A stretch of 64,000 nucleotides of DNA from Opitutaceae bacterium EW11 (GCA_003054665.1 QAYY01000001.1:423501-487500), one strand, 5' to 3'. Positions 26,452 to 35,916 are shown, counted from the stretch's first letter. The notes: generated by a model from the sequence alone, not told the origin. Numbers and translations: made by a program.

Positions 26452-27843
26452 CTACAGTTCGATCACCTCGTGGAGCTTCGGCGCGTGGGCAGAGAGTCCG
26501 TGAAGCTCGCGAATCCGCTGCCCCAACGCGGCCCGCTGCGGATTCTCACCATGAGTCAGGAGCACACGCGGTTTGGCGGGCGCCAGCGCGGCGAACCAGG
26601 CCAAGAGGTCCGATTGACCGGCGTGCGCGCTGAAGCCGCCGAGGGTGTGGACCTTGGCGGCGACGGCGATCGTTTCGCCGAAGATGGACACCTTGCGCGC
26701 CCCATCGACGAGCTGCCGGCCCAGCGTTCCGTGACCCTGATAGCCGACGATCAGGACGTGCGCCTGCGGGTCCCAGAGGTTGTGCCGCAGATGGTGAAGA
26801 ATCCGGCCCGCGTTGCACATGCCCGAGCCGGCCATGATCATCGCCGGACCGGGCACGCCGTTGATCGCGCGCGACTCGTCCGGACGGGCCGTCATCCGAA
26901 GTGTCTTGAGATCGAGGCCGATAGGGCGCGCCTTGAGAAAGGCCACCATCTCGTCGTCGTACAACTCGGGGTGCCGCGAGTAGATCTCCGACGCCTCGAT
27001 CGCCATGGGGCTGTCGAGGAACACCGGAAACGGAGCGAGTTTTTTCTCGCGAAACGCCCACGCGAGCAAAGCCGTGAGCAGCTGGGCCCTTCCCACCGCG
27101 AAAGTCGGCACCAGCACCTTGCTGCGCTGCGCGACCACGTCGTGCACGATGTTGACGAACTCCGCCACCGTCGCCTCGAACGGCTGGTGGTCGCGGTCTC
27201 CATAGGTCGACTCGAGGAAGACGACATCGGCCGAAGTCAGTGGCTCGAATTCCCGCAGGATCGGGGCGCTCTTCGGCCCCAGGTCGCCGGAAAACGCGAT
27301 GACCTTCTGTCGCCCGCCGTCCTCGACCGTCAGCTGAATGCTCGCCGAGCCGAGCATGTGCCCCGCCTCGACAAAACGGGCCTGGATGCCCGGAGCCACG
27401 ACAAGCGGCTCGCGATACGGCGCGGGCCGGAGCTGCCCCAGGATCCGCTCCGCGTCGCCGACGGTATAGAGCGGAGGCACGGCAGGCTCGCCGGCGCGCT
27501 GGCGGACGCGGTTATGACGCTCGGCATCCTGGGTCTGGATTTTCGCGGCATCCCGTAGAATCAGCCCCGTCATTTCGATCGTCGCCGGCGTGGCGAAGAC
27601 CGGACCGGCGTAACCCGCCTTCGCGAGCAGCGGCAGCCGGCCCGTGTGGTCCAGATGCGCGTGCGTCAGCACCACGGCCGACACGGCGGCCATTTCGGGC
27701 AGGCGGTCCTGATTGAGCGCCTCCGCCTGGGGGCCGCCCTGGAACATGCCGCAGTCGACGAGGACGCGAGCCCGATCCGTTTCCACGAGATAACAGGATC
27801 CCGTCACTTCACCGCCAGCCGCTCCGAGAAGAGTAATTTTCAT
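26452..27843 (-). CDS. Beta-CASP metallo-beta-lactamase protein (RNA-specificity type)
   Basis: A 463-residue protein from MKITLLGAAGG. The metallo-beta-lactamase signature is LTHAHLDHTGRLP (His61, His63, Asp65, His66). The beta-CASP insertion lies between about 200 and 380 (FLESTYGDRDH, VPTFAVGRAQ, DSPMAIEASEIY). The C-terminal RMMBL part has GMCNAGRILHHLRHNLW and VHTLGGFSAHAGQSDLLAW. This is the architecture of CPSF73/YSH1-like endoribonucleases and of their many bacterial homologues, which are predicted to process RNA in the cytoplasm. The start at 27843 puts the first strand at the N-terminus; the upstream extension to 27900 is not typical. It is divergent from the 28308 gene. Confidence 0.92.
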   Translation of the reverse strand: MKITLLGAAGGEVTGSCYLVETDRARVLVDCGMFQGGPQAEALNQDRLPEMAAVSAVVLTHAHLDHTGRLPLLAKAGYAGPVFATPATIEMTGLILRDAAKIQTQDAERHNRVRQRAGEPAVPPLYTVGDAERILGQLRPAPYREPLVVAPGIQARFVEAGHMLGSASIQLTVEDGGRQKVIAFSGDLGPKSAPILREFEPLTSADVVFLESTYGDRDHQPFEATVAEFVNIVHDVVAQRSKVLVPTFAVGRAQLLTALLAWAFREKKLAPFPVFLDSPMAIEASEIYSRHPELYDDEMVAFLKARPIGLDLKTLRMTARPDESRAINGVPGPAMIMAGSGMCNAGRILHHLRHNLWDPQAHVLIVGYQGHGTLGRQLVDGARKVSIFGETIAVAAKVHTLGGFSAHAGQSDLLAWFAALAPAKPRVLLTHGENPQRAALGQRIRELHGLSAHAPKLHEVIEL

Positions 27844-28307
27844 GCGAGGGGTTGCGCGCGAGCGCAGCCTCCAGGCAACGCCGCGCCACCGGGATGGCAA
27901 CCCTCGGCTGCCGTGGCAGCGCCGGGGAGACGAGCCCTTGGGCGGCGTCCGTTCGCCCTCCGACGGATCGGGGAAATCGGCGCCAAACCGAGCAGGCAGC
28001 CAAAACCTCCGGGGCTTCAGCTGCGGCCCGATGCAATGGACTTGTGGATACGAGGGTGGCTGCGCCGTTTTCCCGGGCTCCTCATTTGACGGGCGTCATC
28101 AACGAGGTACGTTCCCCCGCTTCGCTGCTCACGTTCTCGCGCCGTTTCCGCCGGGTGCCAGCAAGGGTGGAAACAGCTGGATTGGGAGGACGCGTGCCCA
28201 GCTCGCCCCACCGTCGTTATCCCACTCGCGGCGCCGTTGCCCTGCTTCCTTCCCTCGGCTGACGATGCCGCGCCGTCAGATCCTGAAACAACCGTTCACG
28301 GAATATT
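27844..28307. other. 464 bp divergent intergenic region before the caspase operon
   Basis: It separates the beta-CASP gene from the lipoprotein/caspase/gluzincin genes. No convincing gene was found. The last 30 bases are AT-rich (around GGAATATTAT) and may hold the promoter, though that box runs into the proposed start at 28308. Confidence 0.5.
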
Positions 28308-29246
28308 ATGATTTCGCACGTGAACATTTCTCCCCTGGCGCACCGTTTGCTCCTGGCCGGCCTCGTGCCGTTGATTGGTTTTGCCCCCGGATGTGCCGCG
28401 ACCGGCACCAGCACCTCGCCATCGAGTCCACCGGCTGCGACGACGCAGGCGCCAGCCCGGTACGTGTGCGAAGCGGAGTTTCTCACCGTGGAGGACGTCG
28501 CCGCGCTGGGACTCGGGCCCAAGTTCGACCAATCGTTCCGCGACCGGATGGGCATTCCTCCGGACCGTTACGCGAGCCGAGGCCTCGGCGTGGCTGTGGT
28601 CTCGGGCGTTGCCGTGTGGGCGGCAAAAGGCGCCGTCAAGTGGATCGCGCAACAGCTGCAGGAACGCGCCAAGGAATACACCGCCGAATTCGGCGGCGCC
28701 GGGGTCGGCAGGGAATGGTCGGCGCAAGGCGGCTACGCCGCGATTTCGCTGAAACGCTGGAAGCTCCAGGGAGACGCCCCCGCCCAGCTCACCCACCACG
28801 CGATCTTCATCCTGCCGCCGGTGGATCCGGCCCTCGGCGTGTACCAGCTCGAGCCGATCTACTGGAGCGTCACGGAGCCCGCGCCGGCCCGGACCCATGG
28901 CGGAGAATTCACCGCCGTGATCAATCTCAAGCTCTCGGCTCTCTGGAACACGTCGGGCGAGCCGAGACGGCTCGATGCGACCGAGTTCGCCTGGGTGCTG
29001 AGCGGCTACAAGGCGGGCGAGCCGCGGCTCTACGCTCCGCCGACAAAAGACCCGACCGCCGGCCTGAAAACCGCGCCCGGCTCCGCTCCGTTCGGCCTGC
29101 CGGCGACGAAGGCTGTGCTCTACGCCTCGTTCACCGTGGCCGAAGTCGACGCCAGCAACGCCCGGAAATACCTCGAACAACTGTCGCAGGCGGTCGGCAA
29201 ACAGGCGGACGCTGTCGGCGGCCTGGTGGAAGACAAACTCAAGTAG
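28308..29246 (+). CDS. Putative lipoprotein of unknown function, first gene of the caspase operon
   Basis: A 312-residue protein. The N-terminus has a hydrophobic segment (LLLAGLVPLIGFAPGC) ending in a cysteine at a poor but possible lipobox, followed by a Ser/Thr/Pro-rich linker (about 30-48), which fits an envelope lipoprotein. A short hydrophobic stretch (LGVAVVSGVAVWAAKGAV, about 93-110) precedes an amphipathic helix (KWIAQQLQERAKEY). The rest is mixed alpha/beta with no family I recognise. It ends 123 bp before the alpha/beta hydrolase-caspase gene in the same direction. The start ATG lies in an AT-rich stretch without a clear Shine-Dalgarno site; a GTG at 28320 is an alternative. Confidence 0.75.
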   Translation: MISHVNISPLAHRLLLAGLVPLIGFAPGCAATGTSTSPSSPPAATTQAPARYVCEAEFLTVEDVAALGLGPKFDQSFRDRMGIPPDRYASRGLGVAVVSGVAVWAAKGAVKWIAQQLQERAKEYTAEFGGAGVGREWSAQGGYAAISLKRWKLQGDAPAQLTHHAIFILPPVDPALGVYQLEPIYWSVTEPAPARTHGGEFTAVINLKLSALWNTSGEPRRLDATEFAWVLSGYKAGEPRLYAPPTKDPTAGLKTAPGSAPFGLPATKAVLYASFTVAEVDASNARKYLEQLSQAVGKQADAVGGLVEDKLK

Positions 29247-29369
29247 CCACTCTTTCGATACTCCGTTGCCGCCGCGGCGGCGCGCCCTTTCCAGCGAGAT
29301 CCGTCTCCAGCCCGATCCTTCGTTTTGTCCGGTCCGTTGCCCGCATCTCAACCGTCCACGACGCTCCCC

Positions 29370-32156
29370 ATGTCTCCGCTTCCCTACACCGTCTCGCTCG
29401 ACGAATTCCAGGAACTGCTCCGCCGTTTCCCCTTCGACCGCACCATCGACTCCGTCCAGCTCCGCGGCCGCACCGAGCTGCCGAACGCGGACTCCGACTG
29501 CCATGTGCTCGTGACACCCGACGGGGTGCTGCTCAACCGCGGGAGCTGGCACTGGCGCGCCGGCGGGGCCGCGCCGCGCTCCCGGCTGCGGGCCCTCTCG
29601 CCCTTCCTCGTCGATGCGATCTGCGGCGCGGACGGCTCGCTGCCCGCCTTCCAGCGCAACCTGGTCCTTCAGGTCGCCGCGCGGGTGCTGCTCCGATTCG
29701 GGCTCGCGCCCGAGGACGTCCACAGCGTCGTCGCGGCGAAGGCCAACGGCCACGACGCCGTGCCCACGCCGCGGCTCAAGCTGACCCCGAAGGAAATCGC
29801 CCCCGTGCTGCAGGAGCTGAAGACCGAGTCGCCCGTCTCCCTCCCTGCCGATCGCGACTTCCCCTTCCCCGGCACGGCTCGCTCGGTCTGGACGTTGATC
29901 GACGAGGTGCGCTCAAACGGCCATGCGCGCCCCGAGCGTTCCGCGGCGGCGACGACGACAGCCGACTCCGGCTTCCCCTTCCCTGCCAGCCGCGGTGTGC
30001 CTCTGCCCGCTCCGGCCGCCACGCGCGAACCCGAGCCCGTCCCCGCAGAGCCGATCCAGCTCACGCCGGACGTGCAACAGGACCTGCGCGCCCACGTGAT
30101 CAATCTTGCCCAGGGCCGCTTCTCGATGCAGGGGTGGAAAACGCCGAAGGAGGACGTCGACACGATCTTCCGGAAGCACATTCCCGAATGGGCCGCTAGC
30201 CGGCCCGTCGACGAGAAGCTGAAGATCGTGATCTACGCCCACGGCGGCCTCGTATCCGAAAAGAAAGGACTCGAGATCGCCGCGAAGCAACTGGGCTGGT
30301 GGAAGGACAACGGCGTCTACCCGCTCTTTTTCGTCTGGGAAACCGGCCTGATGGAGACCCTCAGCCAGCTGCTGAATCCGAATCGGCAGCGGGCGATCGA
30401 TCTTGCGGCGCCCACCGACTACCTTCTCGAAAACCTTGCCCGCGCGATCGGCGGCGTCGCCGTCTGGTCCGGGATGAAGCGAAGCGCCGAGCGTGCATCC
30501 GATGCCGACGGCGGCGCCCGTTATGTCGGAGGCGAGCTGTCCAAGCTGTTCGGCGGCGATCTCGCCACGCGGCTCGAGCTCCACGCCGTCGGCCACAGCG
30601 CCGGCTCCATTTTCCACGGCCACTTCATCAACGCCGCGATTGAGATGGGCGTGCCGCGCTTCAACAGCCTCTCGCTGCTCGCGCCCGCGATCACCGTCGA
30701 CGGTTTCAAGCAGCTCCTGCTGCCCCGCATGGCCGACAAGGCGGTCGCGCGCACCACGATGTTCACGATGTCGCGCCCGTACGAACTCGACGACAATTGC
30801 GCGCAGGTCTACCGGAAGTCGCTGCTTTATCTCGTCCGCGCCGCGTTCGAACCCGAACCGCGCACGCCGATCCTCGGGCTCGAGGAATCGATCCGCCAGG
30901 ACCCGGACGTGATGCGCGCCTTCGATCCCGACGGCGCGCATCCCTCCCGGCTCGGAGAGATCGTGTTCTCGGTGACTAAGGACGGCTCCGCCCGCTCGTC
31001 GTCCCAAAGCACCAGCCACGGCGGTTTCGACGACGACAAGGCGACGATGGAAAGCGTGGCCCGGCGCATCCTCGATCGCGACGACATCAAGCCGTTCCCG
31101 GTGACCCGCGCACTTCCGGAGGAGTCCGTCCTCCCGACGCTCCCGGAAGCCGACTTGCTGGCCCGACTCCTTCGCTCGCCCTCCCTCGCCGCGGCGATGC
31201 CCATCCCTGCTCCGGCGGCAACCGACGGCGAAAATCCGGACCGCGGCGGCGGTGGCGGACGAAAGCGCGCCCTCTGCATCGGGATCGACCGCTACCGCGA
31301 TGCGCCCTTGAGCGGCTGCGTGAACGACGCACGGCAGTGGGAAACGGCGTTCAAGAACCTCGGCTTCACGACCGAGACGCTGCTCGACGAGCAGGCGACC
31401 CGCGACGCCATGCTCGGCCGGATCACCTCGCTGGTCACCGAAAGCCGCGCCGGCGACGTCGTCGTGGTGCAATACGCGGGCCACGGCACGCAACTCGAGG
31501 ACCTCAACGGCGACGAAGACGACTCGTACGACGAGGCGCTCTGCCCGATCGATTACCCCAGCGGCCGATTCCTGATCGACGACGACCTCGCCGACGTCTT
31601 CGACCGAATCCCGGACGGCGTGAACGTCACCGTCTTCACCGACTGCTGCCACTCGGGCACGATCACCCGCCTTGCGCTCGGAGTGCCGAGCGCTCCGGCC
31701 GCGCCGTCGTCGCGGGCGCGCTTCATCGTCGCCACGCCGGAGTTGGAAGCCGCCCACAAGCAGGACCGCGAACGGATGGCCCTGCAGTCCCGGGCTCCGA
31801 AGGCGGCACGCCCCTATCTGCAGGCCAGGGAAGTCCTCTTCTGCGCCTGCCGCGCCAACGAAGTCGCGATGGAAAGCAACGGCCACGGCGACTTCACGAT
31901 TCGCGCGGTGCCGCTGCTCGCGCGAGGCGCCGCGGGCATGACGCACGAGCAGTTCGAGGACGCGGTGCTCGACGTATTCGGATCTTCCCCACGCCAGCAT
32001 CCCGAGCTCCATTGCTCCGAGGAGCGGAAAACCGGAAAACTCTTCGTCGCGCCGGAGTCCGGCCGGCCCGCGCCGGGCGCGGCCGTCGCGTCTCCCGCCA
32101 GCGAACGCGCCAAGCTCCGCCACGCGTTCGAAGTCGCGGCCGAATCGCTCCGCTGA
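29370..32156 (+). CDS. Alpha/beta hydrolase - caspase-like (C14) protease fusion
   Basis: A 928-residue protein from MSPLPYTVSLDEF. Three parts can be seen. Residues 1-130 form an unrecognised alpha/beta domain, then a Pro/Ala-rich linker. Residues about 280-490 form an alpha/beta-hydrolase domain with KIVIYAHGGLVSEKKG and the nucleophile elbow HAVGHSAGSIFHG (Ser410). After a second linker, residues about 630-900 form a caspase/metacaspase domain: RKRALCIGIDRYRD, LSGCVNDARQWETAF, VVQYAGHGTQ (catalytic His705), DEALCPIDY and TDCCHSG (catalytic Cys760). Both active sites look intact. There is no signal peptide, so it is probably cytoplasmic. Bacterial caspase-like proteins often act as proteolytic effectors in conflict systems, but no sensor domain is obvious here. 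The gluzincin gene starts 4 bp after its stop. Confidence 0.9.
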   Translation: MSPLPYTVSLDEFQELLRRFPFDRTIDSVQLRGRTELPNADSDCHVLVTPDGVLLNRGSWHWRAGGAAPRSRLRALSPFLVDAICGADGSLPAFQRNLVLQVAARVLLRFGLAPEDVHSVVAAKANGHDAVPTPRLKLTPKEIAPVLQELKTESPVSLPADRDFPFPGTARSVWTLIDEVRSNGHARPERSAAATTTADSGFPFPASRGVPLPAPAATREPEPVPAEPIQLTPDVQQDLRAHVINLAQGRFSMQGWKTPKEDVDTIFRKHIPEWAASRPVDEKLKIVIYAHGGLVSEKKGLEIAAKQLGWWKDNGVYPLFFVWETGLMETLSQLLNPNRQRAIDLAAPTDYLLENLARAIGGVAVWSGMKRSAERASDADGGARYVGGELSKLFGGDLATRLELHAVGHSAGSIFHGHFINAAIEMGVPRFNSLSLLAPAITVDGFKQLLLPRMADKAVARTTMFTMSRPYELDDNCAQVYRKSLLYLVRAAFEPEPRTPILGLEESIRQDPDVMRAFDPDGAHPSRLGEIVFSVTKDGSARSSSQSTSHGGFDDDKATMESVARRILDRDDIKPFPVTRALPEESVLPTLPEADLLARLLRSPSLAAAMPIPAPAATDGENPDRGGGGGRKRALCIGIDRYRDAPLSGCVNDARQWETAFKNLGFTTETLLDEQATRDAMLGRITSLVTESRAGDVVVVQYAGHGTQLEDLNGDEDDSYDEALCPIDYPSGRFLIDDDLADVFDRIPDGVNVTVFTDCCHSGTITRLALGVPSAPAAPSSRARFIVATPELEAAHKQDRERMALQSRAPKAARPYLQAREVLFCACRANEVAMESNGHGDFTIRAVPLLARGAAGMTHEQFEDAVLDVFGSSPRQHPELHCSEERKTGKLFVAPESGRPAPGAAVASPASERAKLRHAFEVAAESLR

Positions 32157-32160
32157 CGCC

Positions 32161-34107
32161 ATGAGCGAGGATATTCTGATCTCCACGCCCGAAGCCACCG
32201 CCGCGGAGGCTCAGAGCCGCCGCGGCGAGACTCCGCCGAATCGGAACGGACACCGAGCCCAGGTGCCGCCGGTGGGAATCGAAGGGGTGCACTTCACGAT
32301 CTCGGAAAACCTCGGACGCGCCGTGGAAGGCAAACCCTACGAACGCCGGAGCCGCGATCCCGTTTACCGGCCCCTGCGCATCTTCGCCGTCGATCCCTCC
32401 CTCTCGCGACTTGAGGGAGCCGAGGCGGTCGTGAACGTGCCCTACGAGCCGCTTCGCCCCGGACCGGTTGGTCGCGTGCTCGAGGTCGACGATCGCGACG
32501 ATTCGCGCCGCACGCATTGGGGCCGGGTCGATCTCGACCATCCGTTGGTGCTGATGACGAGCGGCAAGCCGCCGTCGGTGGCGGATCCGGAGTCGCACCA
32601 GCAGATGGTGTACGCGGTGGCGTCGTCGGTCTACGCCACCTTCCGACGGGCCCTCGGCCGGCATCTGAGCTGGGGCTTCGATCGCGCACAGGGCGGCGCC
32701 GACGGCACCCGGCTGGTGCTCCGGCCCCATGCTTTCGAGGCGGAGAACGCCTGCTACGACCGCGAGCGCGGCGAGATCTGCTTCGGATACTGCCGGGCAG
32801 GCAGCAACGCCGGGCCGCGGGTGCTGCCTCACGGCGTGGTTTTCACCTGCCTCTCGCACGACGTGATCGTCCACGAAATGACGCACGCCCTGCTCGACGG
32901 CCTGCGGGCGCATTTCGCCCTGCCCACCGGCCACGATGTGCTCGCTTTTCACGAGGGCTTCGCCGACCTCGTCGCGCTCTTCCAGCACTTCAGCTATCCG
33001 GAAGTGCTGCGAGCCGCGATCCGCAAGTCCCGCGGCGAGCTCGAGCACGCCGCGTTTCTCACCGACATCGCGGTCGAGTTCGGGCGCGCCGTGGCGGGCG
33101 GAAACGCGCTGCGTTCCGCGGTGGAGGAGTTTCGGAATCCGAATTCTCCTCCGAAACTCTACCCGGGCCGTGAAAGCCACGAGTCCGGCGAAATCCTGGT
33201 TCGCGCCGTGTTCGAGGCGTTCCTCACCGTCTACACCCGCAAGACCGAACGCTATCGGCGGCTCGCCAGCCACGGCACGGGGCGGCTGCCGCCGGGCGAA
33301 CTCCCTCCGGACCTTCAGGAGATTCTGGCCGATCGCGCCAGCAAACTCGCGAGCCAGTTCCTCTCGATATGCATCCGCGCGATCGACTACTGCCCGCCCA
33401 TCGACCTGGAGCTGGGCGAATACCTGCGCGCCCTGATCACCGCGGACCACGAACTCGTGCCCGACGATCCGTGGGGCTTCCGTGAAGCCCTGATCGACGC
33501 TTTCGCGCGGCGCGGCATCTACCCGCCCGCGGTTGCCACGCTCGCCGAAGACAGCCTGCGCTGGCAGCCGGCCGAACCGTCGGTCCCCGCCGTGCCCGAG
33601 CTGCACTTCGACAAGCTCGAGTTTTCCGGCGATCCCGCGGAGCCCGCCGGACTCGGCGAGCTTCGCCGGCAGGCCCGGGCGCTCGGCGCGCTGCTCGGGG
33701 ACGACTCCATCCTCCGGGAGTTCGGGCTCGCTTCACCCTCGGAAGCCCTGCCCAACGGCGACCGCGTCGGTCTTCCCTGTATCCAGTCCATTCGGACGTG
33801 CCGGCGGATCGGGCCGGACGGCCAGATCGTCTTCGACCTGGTGGCGGAAATCACCCAATCCCGCCGGGTAGAACGCGGCGGCGTGCGGTTCGATTTCTTC
33901 GGCGGAGCGACGGCGATCGTCGGCCCGCGCGGCGAGATTCGCTACCTGATTTCGAAAAACATCCTGAACGAAGCCCGGCTCGAGCGCCAACGGGAGTACA
34001 TCGCCGGCCCCGGAAAGGACTTCTGGATGCGCGACGGCGAGGCGGCCGCGGCACGGAAAAACCTTTTCGCCCTGCTCTGCTCCGGAAAGTCGCCTTCCTC
34101 CGGGTGA
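32161..34107 (+). CDS. Gluzincin-type metallopeptidase-like protein in the caspase operon
   Basis: A 648-residue protein. The zinc site is VIVHEMTHALLDGL (His238, Glu239, His242) with the third ligand about 23 residues later in HEGFADLVALF (Glu265), the HExxH...ExxxD layout of gluzincins such as thermolysin. The N-terminal 230 residues and the 350-residue C-terminal part match no family I know. The C-terminus has a small domain (SIRTCRRIGPDGQIVFDLVAEITQ, VRFDFFGGATAIVGPRGEIRYLI). No signal peptide or membrane helix is present, so it is probably cytoplasmic, unlike most M4 relatives. The gene lies 4 bp behind the caspase gene and is almost certainly co-translated with it. It converges with the 34115 gene, 7 bp apart. 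Confidence 0.87.
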   Translation: MSEDILISTPEATAAEAQSRRGETPPNRNGHRAQVPPVGIEGVHFTISENLGRAVEGKPYERRSRDPVYRPLRIFAVDPSLSRLEGAEAVVNVPYEPLRPGPVGRVLEVDDRDDSRRTHWGRVDLDHPLVLMTSGKPPSVADPESHQQMVYAVASSVYATFRRALGRHLSWGFDRAQGGADGTRLVLRPHAFEAENACYDRERGEICFGYCRAGSNAGPRVLPHGVVFTCLSHDVIVHEMTHALLDGLRAHFALPTGHDVLAFHEGFADLVALFQHFSYPEVLRAAIRKSRGELEHAAFLTDIAVEFGRAVAGGNALRSAVEEFRNPNSPPKLYPGRESHESGEILVRAVFEAFLTVYTRKTERYRRLASHGTGRLPPGELPPDLQEILADRASKLASQFLSICIRAIDYCPPIDLELGEYLRALITADHELVPDDPWGFREALIDAFARRGIYPPAVATLAEDSLRWQPAEPSVPAVPELHFDKLEFSGDPAEPAGLGELRRQARALGALLGDDSILREFGLASPSEALPNGDRVGLPCIQSIRTCRRIGPDGQIVFDLVAEITQSRRVERGGVRFDFFGGATAIVGPRGEIRYLISKNILNEARLERQREYIAGPGKDFWMRDGEAAAARKNLFALLCSGKSPSSG

Positions 34108-34114
34108 GTCCGTC

Positions 34115-34858
34115 TCACGCGCTCGCTGCCAGCGGATACACCGCGGGCTCCGGCGAGGGCGACGCCTGTCGCCGGAGGTGCGCGCCGACCAGCCGCGCGG
34201 CTTCGGGCAGCGGCGTGGCGGCGGTATTGATCACGAGATCATAGGCGCACGGGTCGGAGACGCTCGATCCGAAGTTCGCGCGGACATAACTGCGCCGGGC
34301 GGCGTCGCACTTCGCGTTCAGCGCCCGCGCCTGCTTTTCCGAGATGTTGTATTGTTGCGCAAGATACCGCGCACGGTGCTCCGCCGGAGCGACCAGCCGG
34401 ATGTGGGTGGCGTTGTCCATGCCCGCCGTCGCGAAATTGGCTCCGCGCCCGACGAGAATCACGTGACCGCCCGCGGCGAGCCGTCGCATCGTCTCGTTGG
34501 TTTTCTGCACCAGGTTCCAGAGGTTCGGGTGAAGACCGACCAGTTCGCCGATGATTGCGGCAACCTCGGGAATCCGCTGCTCCGGCAAATAGCGGGCCAG
34601 CCGCCGGGGAAGCCGATTGTCCTCGAGCATCTTCGCGATGAGATTGCCCTCGTACACGCGCCAGAGCGTCCCGTCGCCGCTCTCCGAATTGAGCTTCCGC
34701 GCAAGCAGTCGGGCAAAACTGGAGCCCCCGGAACCGGCCTCGCGAGAAACGGTGATGAAGGGCCCGCCCATCGATTCGCGGCGCCACGGAGTCTGTGACT
34801 CGCGCCACTGGGAGTTCAGATACGGATCGACGGTGTCAAAAACGGTCACGGTGCTCAT
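34115..34858 (-). CDS. Cytidylate kinase-like family protein
   Basis: A 247-residue protein with the cytidylate-kinase-like fold: FITVSREAGSGGSSFARLLARKL (P-loop-like segment, about 35-57), HVILVGRGANFAT (about 132-144), THIRLVAPAEHRARYLAQQY (LID region) and YDLVINTAA near the end. The P-loop is GSGGSS rather than the strict GxxGxGKS, as is usual for this family, so the phosphate donor and acceptor are not certain. The N-terminal 30 residues precede the fold and look disordered. The gene is single, between the convergent gluzincin gene and the quinone reductase. Confidence 0.88.
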   Translation of the reverse strand: MSTVTVFDTVDPYLNSQWRESQTPWRRESMGGPFITVSREAGSGGSSFARLLARKLNSESGDGTLWRVYEGNLIAKMLEDNRLPRRLARYLPEQRIPEVAAIIGELVGLHPNLWNLVQKTNETMRRLAAGGHVILVGRGANFATAGMDNATHIRLVAPAEHRARYLAQQYNISEKQARALNAKCDAARRSYVRANFGSSVSDPCAYDLVINTAATPLPEAARLVGAHLRRQASPSPEPAVYPLAASA

Positions 34859-34959
34859 GGCGGCGGGGATTTGCGATGTCCTGGGCTTATAGCAAGTAGC
34901 ATGCCTCCTAATGCGTATCTGCAGTCGCCGGCTTTATTTCCGCGTCGTGCGTCGGCGGA

Positions 34960-35916
34960 TCAGGGAATGAGGACGATCTTGCCCGGCGCCTTGGCCGACA
35001 TCACCTCGCGATGCGCGGCGGCCGCCTCGGCGAGGGGCAACTCGCGCGAAATGATGGGGCGCAGGGTTTTCGCCCTGAGTCCCGCGGCGACCGCGGCCTG
35101 CGCTTCGGCGCGTTCCTCGGGCGTGGAAGACAAAACCGCGAGAATCTGGCCTTCGCTTCGCATCAGGCCGCGCGGGTCGATTTCGATCCTTCCGCGGCTT
35201 CCGACGACCACGATCCGGCCAAATTTGGCCAGCAGACCCAGATCGCGGTCGAGGTTCACATTCGCGAGCATCTCGACGATCAGTTCCACACCGCGGCCGC
35301 CCGTCGCCGCCATGATCTCGTCGGCGTAGCCGGGCGTGCGGTGATCGAAAACCATTTCGGCTCCCTCGCGGCGGACGATCTCCCGGCCTTCTTCGCTCCC
35401 TCCCGTCCCGAACACCCGAAGTCCCGAGGCGCTGGCAAACTGCACCGCGGCCAGCCCGACGCCACCCGTGGCGCCGTGCACCAGCACCGTCTGGCCGGCG
35501 CGGGCCTGGCCGCGAATGTAGAGGGCTTTGTACGCCGTGCTGTACGGCACGGATAAGGCCGCGCCCTGGGAAAAACCGATCCCGCCCGGCAACGGCCAGA
35601 CTTGTTCCTGGGCGCAAGCGGCGAGTTCGGCATAGGTGCCGCTCGTGCTGCCGGTCGTGTAGACGCGATCGCCGACGCGGACGCGCGAGACGCCCTCTCC
35701 GACCGCCTCGACGATCCCCGCGCCGTCGGTGCCCGGCGTGTACGGCAGGTTCGGCTTGGCGGCGTATTGCCCCGAGCGGATGTAGGTTTCGACGGGGTTC
35801 ACTCCCGCCGCGTGTATCCGAACAACCACTTCGCCGGCGCGCGGACGCGGGTCCGCCACCGTTTCCGAAACCAGGACGTCGGGTCCCCCAAAACTGCGCA
35901 CGAGGATCGCTTTCAT
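34960..35916 (-). CDS. NADPH:quinone reductase (zeta-crystallin-like MDR protein)
   Basis: A 318-residue medium-chain dehydrogenase/reductase from MKAILVRSFGGP. The N-terminal GroES-like domain has GEVVVRIHAAGVNPVETY and TDGAGIVEAVGEGV; the Rossmann domain has VLVHGATGGVGLAAVQFA with the NADPH-binding AxxGGVG motif, and GRIVVVGSRG. Zinc-binding cysteines are absent, as in QOR proteins. It would reduce quinones one electron at a time in the cytoplasm. Its 5' part (228 bp including 41 bp upstream) is duplicated at 37361-37588, next to the TAXI gene, and the sequence upstream of the start is foreign to it. I infer that an insertion cut this gene off from an original operon with the TAXI gene. 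Confidence 0.93.
   Translation of the reverse strand: MKAILVRSFGGPDVLVSETVADPRPRAGEVVVRIHAAGVNPVETYIRSGQYAAKPNLPYTPGTDGAGIVEAVGEGVSRVRVGDRVYTTGSTSGTYAELAACAQEQVWPLPGGIGFSQGAALSVPYSTAYKALYIRGQARAGQTVLVHGATGGVGLAAVQFASASGLRVFGTGGSEEGREIVRREGAEMVFDHRTPGYADEIMAATGGRGVELIVEMLANVNLDRDLGLLAKFGRIVVVGSRGRIEIDPRGLMRSEGQILAVLSSTPEERAEAQAAVAAGLRAKTLRPIISRELPLAEAAAAHREVMSAKAPGKIVLIP

Noticed and set aside
29913-32198. 761-codon minus-strand frame opposite the caspase gene
   Set aside because: It is antisense to a gene with intact catalytic motifs and shows no domains.
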